From the NCBI GenBank assembly GCA_043758755.1, contig JAYVMW010000016.1:124001-188000 (forward strand): a stretch of DNA of 64,000 nt, written 5' to 3'. The DNA is from Solimicrobium sp043758755 (GTDB lineage Bacteria > Pseudomonadota > Gammaproteobacteria > Burkholderiales > Burkholderiaceae_D). Position numbers and translations under genes: made by a program. Under the pieces are notes generated by a model. The model did no database searches and had not been told where the DNA came from. It worked only from the letters and a program-made list of their open reading frames with translations. Of this stretch, positions 52,675-60,953 are shown one piece after another (position 1 is the first letter of the stretch; every line of letters begins with the position of its first letter).

Positions 52675-55476
52675 CTAGAGCGTTACACTTAACTCTTCCT
52701 CACGCGCATTCAACACCTGGAGGATTGTTTTCTTCACATCCGAGGGCAACATCGGATGTGTGCTGATAACGCGCTTTTCGTGTTCAATGCCTGTGCCGGT
52801 CATGTGTTTCGCAACACCATGGTAGAGGTCCCTGACGCAACCGTACCAGTCTGCGAATGCAGCGCAATCGCATTCAACCGTCACTTCTTCTTTGGCAGAT
52901 TCTGCTGAAGCGCTGTCAACCGACATTTCCTCTTTGCTGCTGCCTGCGCTCCTTACCCACCGAATGTTGGGCAGTTCGGCCAGCTCACCAATGAGCCAAT
53001 TTCGTACCGGCGCAAACCAGGACGGGTTGTACGGAGCGTGACTTAATATAGTCGCCAGCGTTTGCGCTTTGAGCTTGTTGGGCTGCTCGAGAAACATGAT
53101 TTTCCCCAGCTGAAACGGCGTAATGGACAGATCAAACGGGCTGACCACGCCACAGGCAAAATCAATAAAATTCAGTTTTTCGCCGTCTTCCAGGCCTTCC
53201 TGGGCCAGTATGCTGCAGAGGTCGCCACAGGCGGCCATGAACCCGGCGTTGACAAAACCGGCGTGCGCCTGGGGCAGTCGGTAAGTAATAAAGGAATTGT
53301 ATAAAATCGCGCGGCACAGGTCTTTTTGCTCAATCGTCGTGCAATAGACTGCAACGGTGACGCCAACCAGCTTGCCGATCTTGATAGGACTGAGCCCGGA
53401 TTGAAGGTGATCATTGAGCAGTTGGTCGATGTTGACCCCGTTACAGAGTTGACTGTACGTTGTCGCTATTTGCGTGGTACTGCAGGTGCGGTGCGCGCCT
53501 AAAATCTGCTGCATCAGCCCGTGGCGGTGTGCCACTGACATGACTTGCCCACCCAGCGCAAACCGCAGGCCACGAACCATGTCGCCCATGCTCTCGGCAC
53601 CGCAGGCCGCATGCGAACTCAGAATCATGTTCATCAGCGCATCCCGGTGTGCTGCTGTCATGGCCGGACCACCCAGGGCTTTACCCAGCGCCCAGATCAA
53701 TTCTCTCATCTGTTCGCCGCCGATCTCAGAATGCGCGCCGATGATCTGCGTCATGAGCGCGTCGCGGTGTTCGGCAGACATGGCTGTTTTGCCCAGCGCA
53801 AGACTCAATCCCAGCACCATATTGCCCATCCGCCTGGCGTCAACACTTGCATGCGTACCCAGGATGTGCGCCATCAACGCTTCGCGGTGTTCTGCCGACA
53901 TGGCAGGCCCACCGATCGACACGCCTAACCCGCACACAACAGCACACAGCTGAGGCTCACTGCAGCTGGCTTGAAGAAGCCCGATCTGGGTCATGAGCCC
54001 ATCGCGGTGTTCGGATGAGATGGCTTCTTTACCCAGGGCACAGACTACCCCGGAAATCAGCCTGCTCAACTGATTGTGGCTGCGCGTCGCACCCGCACCC
54101 AGGATTTGCGTCACGAGCGCACTGCGATTTTCTGCGCTCATGGTGCCACCGCCGAGGGCCAGCCCTGCTCCCCAAATCATGTTTCCCAACTGCAGGTCGT
54201 TGCAGGCTGCAGGAACGCCGAGGATTTGCTCAATGAGCGCGTTGCGATGTTGTGCTGTCATGACAGGACCACCGAGCGACCTGCCCAGGCCGCAAATCAT
54301 CTTGCCGATCTGCAGGCCGCTGCAGGTCGCATGCGCACCCAGGATCTGCGTCATCAGCGCGTCGCGGTGTTCGACTGACATATCCGGGCCGCCCAAAGCA
54401 CGGCCGACTCGTTGGAGCATGGCAGACATCTGCGCGGTGCTGCAGGTCGCATGCGCACCGATGATCTGCTCCATGAGCGCGTTGCGGTGTTCGGCTGTGA
54501 TGTCCCGAGCGCCTAATGTCGCGACGACACCGAAAATCATGTGGCTCATCTTATCCTCGCTACAGGTAGCATGCAAGGCGAGGATGTGCGTTATCAGGCC
54601 GCTGCGGTGTTCTGCTGTAATGGTCGGACCGCCCAGGGCAAGCCCGATCCCGCCGGCCAACGAGTCCATCCGCGCGCCGGAACTGGTGGCAACCAGGGAG
54701 TGCGTCAGGAGCGCACTGCGATTTTCTGCGCTCATAGTGCGACCACCGAGGGCCAGCCCGACTCCCCAAACCATGTTACTCAGCTGCAGGTTGCTGCAGT
54801 CCTCAGGAACATTGCCGATCTGCTCAACGAGCGCGTTGCGATGTTGCGCTGTCATGGCCGGACCACCCAGCGATTGGCCCAGGCCGCAAATCATGTTGCA
54901 TATCTGCAGGGCGCTGCAGGTCGCATGCGCACCGAGTATCTGTGCCATGAGCGCGTTACGATTTTCTGCAGTCATGGCACTGCCACCGAGGGCGCTGCCC
55001 AATCCATAAATCAGGTTACCCATCTGAAGTTCGCTGCAGGTCGCATGCGCATCCAGGATCTTCTTTATCAGAGTATCGCGGATTTCTGCGCGCATGGCAC
55101 AGCCACCCAGAACCATTGCCAGTCGCCTCATCCTCATGCCCATCCTGGTGACATTCAGGCCGGCACTGTTCCGAATGATCACCGTAATCCAGCGTTTTGG
55201 ATTGATTTCATACTGATCCCGGCGTTTAAAGGGGCGCAGCATTGTCGGGGAGCTGGACAAAGCGCCAGGTTCGTGCGCGGTTTTAATCAGTTTCTGTGCG
55301 CTGGCCGGTTGCTCAGCGCGATTGGTCTGCTTGCGTTTTTTCCGACCCAGGGTTTGTAATGTGGTGGGCGTATCACGCGCCGGAACCGGTGCTTCGGAAC
55401 TCATCTGCACAGGTGGTGCTTTGAAGCTGGCTGACAGGCCGGATGGCATAGACCGGAGTGGGCTGACTGGTTGCAT
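52675..55476 (-). CDS. 40-residue-repeat protein, 14 repeats (unknown family)
   Basis: 933 residues. The N-terminus (1-108) mirrors the neighbour: start MQPVSPLRS, cluster GRKKRKQTN at 44-52, and NPKRWITVIIRNSAGL before the repeats. Fourteen repeats at 109-666, all 40 residues except the fourth (38). A half repeat and the shared C-terminal domain (about 695-933) follow. Repeats 3 and 4 closely resemble repeats 8 and 9, pointing to duplication of a five-repeat block. No export signal of Sec type. First gene of the pair, divergent from a large hybrid kinase. A secreted effector acting in a eukaryote is a reasonable but unproven idea. Confidence 0.85.
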   Translation of the reverse strand: MQPVSPLRSMPSGLSASFKAPPVQMSSEAPVPARDTPTTLQTLGRKKRKQTNRAEQPASAQKLIKTAHEPGALSSSPTMLRPFKRRDQYEINPKRWITVIIRNSAGLNVTRMGMRMRRLAMVLGGCAMRAEIRDTLIKKILDAHATCSELQMGNLIYGLGSALGGSAMTAENRNALMAQILGAHATCSALQICNMICGLGQSLGGPAMTAQHRNALVEQIGNVPEDCSNLQLSNMVWGVGLALGGRTMSAENRSALLTHSLVATSSGARMDSLAGGIGLALGGPTITAEHRSGLITHILALHATCSEDKMSHMIFGVVATLGARDITAEHRNALMEQIIGAHATCSTAQMSAMLQRVGRALGGPDMSVEHRDALMTQILGAHATCSGLQIGKMICGLGRSLGGPVMTAQHRNALIEQILGVPAACNDLQLGNMIWGAGLALGGGTMSAENRSALVTQILGAGATRSHNQLSRLISGVVCALGKEAISSEHRDGLMTQIGLLQASCSEPQLCAVVCGLGVSIGGPAMSAEHREALMAHILGTHASVDARRMGNMVLGLSLALGKTAMSAEHRDALMTQIIGAHSEIGGEQMRELIWALGKALGGPAMTAAHRDALMNMILSSHAACGAESMGDMVRGLRFALGGQVMSVAHRHGLMQQILGAHRTCSTTQIATTYSQLCNGVNIDQLLNDHLQSGLSPIKIGKLVGVTVAVYCTTIEQKDLCRAILYNSFITYRLPQAHAGFVNAGFMAACGDLCSILAQEGLEDGEKLNFIDFACGVVSPFDLSITPFQLGKIMFLEQPNKLKAQTLATILSHAPYNPSWFAPVRNWLIGELAELPNIRWVRSAGSSKEEMSVDSASAESAKEEVTVECDCAAFADWYGCVRDLYHGVAKHMTGTGIEHEKRVISTHPMLPSDVKKTILQVLNAREEELSVTL

Positions 55477-55744
55477 GGTGGGTTCCTGTTATTGACATGG
55501 TGGGGTGGCAGCTGCGCTGCAATGCCCTTCGCACAGGCTGGCAATGACGCAGGCGAATTTCTCATATCGTCTGTTGATCGTAAATACGTATATCCACCGT
55601 TTCCGGCCCAACAAACGGGTTCGTTATCTTTTAATAACGGCATCCAAATAAACACCCGCACCACATTGAGCTTTGCCTCATTTTCAACTACTGTGGTAGA
55701 GCGGGAAATCGCCGTATTCCAATCAAAGGTCCAGAACAGTCATC

Positions 55745-58700
55745 ATGCCAGCCAAAAAAGGTATCCATCATCTGCGCAACCGAATCTGGCTGGTGGCAGG
55801 CATTTTCATTCTGCTTATTGTTCTGTTTGGCCTGTACGTTCAGGCAGAAAATGCGCAAACCGAGGCCATGAACGCCCGTTTTGTGTCGTTCAACCTGGCC
55901 AAAGAATTGCGCCAGTCCTCCGACGACCTCTCGCGCATGGTGCGCACCTATATCATCACCGGCAACCCGATCTACAAAGACCATTACCAGGAAATTCTGG
56001 ATATCCGCAACGGGTTAAAAGCCAAGCCGCAAAATTATGAAGATGCGTACTGGGATCTGAACTTATCCAATGAGCAACAACCGCGCAAAAAGATGGACGG
56101 GCATGAATCGCTGCTGGAGCGCATAAAAAATGCCGGGGTCACACCGCAGGAATTTGACCGCCTTGCGCAATCCAAGGCGCAGTCTGACGCACTGACCAAA
56201 ATTGAATTTGACGCCATGAAAATGGTGGAAACGGAACCGGGCGCTGACGAAAAGGTGCGTTTTCAGGCAATTCTGACGTTGACCGATGAGGCCTACCACA
56301 AGGCCAAAGCTAACATCGTGCAGCCCATCAACGAATTTATGCGGATGGTCCAGATCCGCACTGCCAAAGAAATTGCAGACCGGCAGACCATCACCGTCAT
56401 CATTCGCACAGTCTTCATCTCCCTGGGCCTGCTGATGTTCTGGATGCTGCTGACCATTTACCGCTCCATGCAAAAAACGCTGGGCGCGCCGCTCGATCTG
56501 TTGCACCGCCAGATTACCGAACTTGGCTCCGGCAATTTTTCAACCACGATTAAAGCCGCGCCCGGAATGGAAAACAGCATTCTGGGATGGCTGTCGCAGA
56601 TGCAGCTGAATCTGGCCGAACTCGAATCCGCGCGCAGAAACGTCGAAGAAAAACTCGAAGCCACCACCCAGCGCATGGTCAACATCATCAACGCCACCCA
56701 GGTGGGTACGTGGGAGCGCAACATGCAGACCGGCACCATGCTGCTCAATGAACGCTGGGCCAGCATGCTCGGCTATACCCTGGCCGAACTGGAACCGATC
56801 AGCAATCTGACCTTCAACCGACTGGTCCATCCGGACGATGAAGAACAGGCTGAAATTTTAAAACAGCTGCACTTCCAGAATAAAATATCCGTCTACGAGA
56901 GCAAAATCCGCATGCAGCATAAGGATGGGCACTGGGTGTGGATACTGACCCGCGGCAGTCTGCTCAGCCGCACCGCTGACGGTGAGCCGGAATGGATGGC
57001 CGGCAGTCATCTGGATATCTCGGCACTCGAAAAGGCCAATACCAGATTGCGCGACAATGAACAGCAAATGCGCATGATGTTGAATGAAATGCCGATTGGC
57101 GTTGCTCTGGTCAACAAGAGTGGCAAGATTTTTTTCCGCAATAAATATTTGATCAGGCTGCTTGGATACACCGACATCGACATCCCGGATCTGAATGCCT
57201 GGTGGACGGTGGCCTTTCCTGACCCGGCGTATCGCGCTGATTCAAGGCAGATCTGGAATGACGCGCTCGCTTCTGCCGTCACTGACAAGGAAATTATTGC
57301 TTCCCATACCTACGCTTTGCAAACGTTGCACGGCGAGCGGGTTGAAGTTGAAATTTCAGGCATTCCTGTCGCGTTTGGCTTTTTGGCAACCATGGTTGAT
57401 CAGACCGAAAACCGGCGCATTCAGGAACAGTTGCATGAAGCAAAAACGGCTGCTGAAACGGCCAGCCAGGCCAAAAGCACCTTTTTAGCCACCATGAGTC
57501 ATGAAATCCGCACGCCGATGAATGGCATGCTGGGCATGCTGAAATTGCTCTCGCAGACCAAACTGAGCACGCAGCAGCTCGATTACGCAAAAAAAGCGGA
57601 GAACGCCACCCGGGCCCTGCTGAGCATTATTAACAACATTCTTGATTTTTCCAAAATTGAAGCGGGAAAATTTGAACTGGACCGGACCAGTTTCATCCTC
57701 ACCGACCTGCTTGGTGACCTGTCGACCGTCCTGTCTTCCAACCTGTCCAGCAAACATGTCGAAGTGCTGTTTTCTCTTGATCCGCACATACCTCCGCTGC
57801 TGATCGGCGATCCGCTGCGCCTGCGTCAGATTCTGCTGAATCTGACCGGCAATGCGATCAAATTTACTGAAAAAGGCGAAGTGGTTTTATCGGTAACCCT
57901 GATAAGCCGAACCAAAACAGCGGCCGGTAACGACGCGGTCAATCTTGAATTTTCCGTGCAGGATACCGGGATCGGCATCGAAGCCGAAAAACTTGACTCG
58001 ATTTTTGATTCCTTCAACCAGGCCGAATCCTCCACCGCCCGACGTTTTGGCGGCACAGGCCTGGGACTGTCCATTACCAAACAACTGTTGACCATGATGG
58101 GCAGCGAAATTCAGGTCAACAGCAATGTTGGCCAGGGCAGCCGGTTTTACTTTGCCCTGACGCTGGAAGTGGCCAGCCAGGATGAAAGCACTGACACTGA
58201 AATGCCGGCACAGCGGCAACCGCCCGAGCGCCTGAATCTGCTCATCGTTGATGACAACGCTACCTCGCGTGAAGTACTGACAGCCATGGCGGATTCTCTT
58301 AACTGGAGCAGCCAGACTGCATCCAGCGGCGAACAGGCGCTTGAAATGCTGAGCCAAAGCGGCACAGCCCGTTACGATGCAATTCTGATGGACTGGCGCA
58401 TGCCTGGTATGGATGGCTGGGATACCACCCGAAAAATCCGCGCCCTGCACGATGGAAAGTACCAGCCGGTGGTGGTCATGGTTACCGCGCACGGCCTGGA
58501 ATTTTTCAACGAAAAATCCAAAGAGGACACCAGTCTAGTGATTGACGGTTATCTGTTCAAGCCGATCACGGCCACCATGCTGTTTGACGCTGTGGGAGAA
58601 GCCCGGGATGCCCGGGAAGTTGACCGGCCGAAATACAAAAAATCTGTCTCCGGGACCAGAAATCTGGTCGGCAAACGCATTCTGGTGGTGGAAGATAACC

Positions 58701-59740
58701 GGCTCAATCAGCAAATTGCCAAAGAATTGCTGGAATTAAACGGCGCTCAGGTTGAAATCGCCAGCAATGGTTTAAATGGTGTCAAACAAGCACTGGCAAG
58801 TCGTCCACACGTGATTCTGATGGATATACAGATGCCCGATATCGACGGACTCGAGGCAACCCGGCGCATCCGCTCGCATGCCGACATGCTGGCCACACCG
58901 ATCATTGCCATGACGGCCAATGCCATGGAATCGGACCGCGCTGCCTGTCTGGAAGCCGGCATGGTCGATCATGTTGCCAAACCGATAGAGCTGGAACTGC
59001 TGATCAAAACCATACAGAAGCACACCTCTGCCGCAGCGCTGACAGAGATGCAGACCGATTTCGCTCAGGGTAAATTATTCCCGGATGCGGTCGGCCCGGG
59101 ACCAATGGTGGATGTGGAAGAAGCCATCAGCCGACTCGGGGGCAACCGACAGTTTTATGAAAAAATCATTTATGCCGTCAGGACTGACGGTCCTGCACAA
59201 CTGGCTGAATTGAAGCACTGTCTGGCACAAAACAATGCCGATGCGGCCGCGCGCGCCATGCACACCTTCAAGGGACTGGTGGCCACACTGGGTGCTGAAT
59301 CACTGGCACAGCTGGCTGCCTCAACAGAACGCCTGATCCGACAGACCGGAACCGAAACCGGTCATGAGTTGCATTTGGCCGAGCGGATTGAGGAAATTGA
59401 AACCATGCTGCAGCGAGTTCTGGATGAGCTTTCTGACAAGGTTTCAGATCCGGGCCGCAATACCCGCCAGATTGCCATCAAAGCCCAGGAAAATTCGTAT
59501 GCAGAAGCCGGCCAGCGCAGAGCCAGTCTGCGCCAGGAACTCACCGAGCTCATGGAGGCGTTGCGTACCAACAATATGAGATCGGTTGCAATCTGCAGTC
59601 AGATTCGCCACGAACATTCAAACTGGCTCAATATCAAAGAGCTTGATCTGTTACTCAATATCGATGAAACTGTGAATCAGTTGAACTTTACCAATGCGCA
59701 ATCGTTATGCAAGCAATTGCTTGAACTCATAAATGCCTAA
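55745..59740 (+). CDS. hybrid sensor histidine kinase (PAS-PAS-HisKA-HATPase-REC-REC-HPt)
   Basis: 1331 residues. Membrane helices at about 14-33 and 215-237 bracket a helical periplasmic sensor. Two PAS domains follow (about 315-430 with GTWERNMQTGTMLLNERW, and 440-555). HisKA has His586 in TMSHEIRTPMNG; the HATPase domain has DTGIGIEAEKLDSIF and GTGLGLSI. Two receivers (LIVDDNATSREV/MDWRMPGMDGW and LVVEDNRLNQQ/MDIQMPDIDGL) and an HPt domain with His in ARAMHTFKGLV. Phosphate could flow His to Asp to His to an outside regulator. Overlaps the next gene by 8 bp. Confidence 0.93.
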   Translation: MPAKKGIHHLRNRIWLVAGIFILLIVLFGLYVQAENAQTEAMNARFVSFNLAKELRQSSDDLSRMVRTYIITGNPIYKDHYQEILDIRNGLKAKPQNYEDAYWDLNLSNEQQPRKKMDGHESLLERIKNAGVTPQEFDRLAQSKAQSDALTKIEFDAMKMVETEPGADEKVRFQAILTLTDEAYHKAKANIVQPINEFMRMVQIRTAKEIADRQTITVIIRTVFISLGLLMFWMLLTIYRSMQKTLGAPLDLLHRQITELGSGNFSTTIKAAPGMENSILGWLSQMQLNLAELESARRNVEEKLEATTQRMVNIINATQVGTWERNMQTGTMLLNERWASMLGYTLAELEPISNLTFNRLVHPDDEEQAEILKQLHFQNKISVYESKIRMQHKDGHWVWILTRGSLLSRTADGEPEWMAGSHLDISALEKANTRLRDNEQQMRMMLNEMPIGVALVNKSGKIFFRNKYLIRLLGYTDIDIPDLNAWWTVAFPDPAYRADSRQIWNDALASAVTDKEIIASHTYALQTLHGERVEVEISGIPVAFGFLATMVDQTENRRIQEQLHEAKTAAETASQAKSTFLATMSHEIRTPMNGMLGMLKLLSQTKLSTQQLDYAKKAENATRALLSIINNILDFSKIEAGKFELDRTSFILTDLLGDLSTVLSSNLSSKHVEVLFSLDPHIPPLLIGDPLRLRQILLNLTGNAIKFTEKGEVVLSVTLISRTKTAAGNDAVNLEFSVQDTGIGIEAEKLDSIFDSFNQAESSTARRFGGTGLGLSITKQLLTMMGSEIQVNSNVGQGSRFYFALTLEVASQDESTDTEMPAQRQPPERLNLLIVDDNATSREVLTAMADSLNWSSQTASSGEQALEMLSQSGTARYDAILMDWRMPGMDGWDTTRKIRALHDGKYQPVVVMVTAHGLEFFNEKSKEDTSLVIDGYLFKPITATMLFDAVGEARDAREVDRPKYKKSVSGTRNLVGKRILVVEDNRLNQQIAKELLELNGAQVEIASNGLNGVKQALASRPHVILMDIQMPDIDGLEATRRIRSHADMLATPIIAMTANAMESDRAACLEAGMVDHVAKPIELELLIKTIQKHTSAAALTEMQTDFAQGKLFPDAVGPGPMVDVEEAISRLGGNRQFYEKIIYAVRTDGPAQLAELKHCLAQNNADAAARAMHTFKGLVATLGAESLAQLAASTERLIRQTGTETGHELHLAERIEEIETMLQRVLDELSDKVSDPGRNTRQIAIKAQENSYAEAGQRRASLRQELTELMEALRTNNMRSVAICSQIRHEHSNWLNIKELDLLLNIDETVNQLNFTNAQSLCKQLLELINA

Positions 59741-60947
59741 ATTACTTTGCGTCGATGATCAGCCAATTAACATCCAGATTCTGTATCAGATTTTTGGTGC
59801 AGATCATGAGATGTACATGGCCACCAGCGGATCAGAAGCACTGACGGTGTGCAAGAGCGTGCAGCCCGATCTGATTTTGCTGGATGTGGTGATGCCGGAA
59901 AAGAGTGGCTTTGAAGTATGCCGCGACCTGAAGCAGGACCCGCAAACGGCGAATATCCCGGTGATTTTTATCACGGCACAACACAATACCGATGCAGAAA
60001 CCGCCGGACTGAAAGAAGGCGCGGTCGATTTCATTTCCCGCCCCTTCAATGCCTCCGTGGTGCGCGCGCGCGTGCATACCCACATCCAGTTGTACCAACT
60101 CAAGGAAAACCTGGAAGAACAGGTTAAAAAACGCAACGCCGAACTCGAGCAGGCCCTGCAGCGACTGCACGAATCGCAGGAACAGCTGACCATCAGCGAA
60201 GCCAAGGCCACGGTCTCCACCCTGATTGCCAGCGTCTCTCATGAACTCAATTCACCAATCGGCAACAGTGTGATGGCGTCCAGTTCACTGTTGGAATTTA
60301 CCGAAAGTTTCCGCCACAAGATTGAGTCAGGCAATATCCGGCGCAGTGACATTCCCAAATTTTTGGATGAATTGAATGAAATCGGCTCGCTGATTCAACG
60401 CAATCTCAAGCGCGCCTCCGAACTGCTGTCCAACTTCCGGCAAGTGTCGGCCGATCAGGCCAGCGATCAGCGCCGCAGTTTTGATCTGGCCGAAACCATC
60501 CGGGAAATCGTTGAAACCATCCGCCCGAGCTTAAAGCGCATGCCACACCGGATTGTGCAGAATATCCCCGCCAATATCATCATGGATTCGCAGCCTGGCT
60601 CAATCGGCCAGATCATCATCAACCTGATCAACAATGCCTATTTGCATGCGTTTGAAAATCGCACTGACGGCGTGTTGACTATCGAGGCCAAAAAAATTGA
60701 CGACAAGGTGTTGCTTACCGTCAGCGACAACGGCTCAGGCATGTCGCGCGAGCATCTGGATAAGATTTTTCAACCGTTTTTCAGCACCAAAATCGGCAAG
60801 GGCGGCACCGGGCTGGGCATGGCTATCGTGAAAAATCTGGTCACCAAATCGCTTAAGGGAACCATCAAGATTCAATCTACTCCGGGTGTTGGTACACGGC
60901 ATGAAATTGAATTGCCGCTAGTGCTGCCTCAGAATCCGACGCTTTAA
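59733..60947 (+). CDS. receiver-histidine kinase protein
   Basis: 404 residues, soluble. Receiver at 1-120 (LLCVDDQPINIQ, LILLDVVMPEKSG), a coiled coil at about 125-160 (EEQVKKRNAELEQALQRLHESQ), phosphoacceptor His in ASVSHELNSPIGN and the HATPase domain (NLINNAYLHAFENR, SDNGSGMSREHLDKIF, GGTGLGMAIVKNLV). The 8-bp overlap with the membrane kinase means coupled translation; the upstream HPt probably feeds this receiver. No DNA-binding domain, so its output must be another protein. Confidence 0.92.
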   Translation: MPKLLCVDDQPINIQILYQIFGADHEMYMATSGSEALTVCKSVQPDLILLDVVMPEKSGFEVCRDLKQDPQTANIPVIFITAQHNTDAETAGLKEGAVDFISRPFNASVVRARVHTHIQLYQLKENLEEQVKKRNAELEQALQRLHESQEQLTISEAKATVSTLIASVSHELNSPIGNSVMASSSLLEFTESFRHKIESGNIRRSDIPKFLDELNEIGSLIQRNLKRASELLSNFRQVSADQASDQRRSFDLAETIREIVETIRPSLKRMPHRIVQNIPANIIMDSQPGSIGQIIINLINNAYLHAFENRTDGVLTIEAKKIDDKVLLTVSDNGSGMSREHLDKIFQPFFSTKIGKGGTGLGMAIVKNLVTKSLKGTIKIQSTPGVGTRHEIELPLVLPQNPTL

Positions 60948-60953
60948 TTCTCG

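Noticed and set aside
55477..55744. HrpB/PIP box (TTCGC-N15-TTCGC) before the repeat-protein operon
   Set aside because: Two TTCGC elements are present but in opposite orientation and with the wrong spacing.
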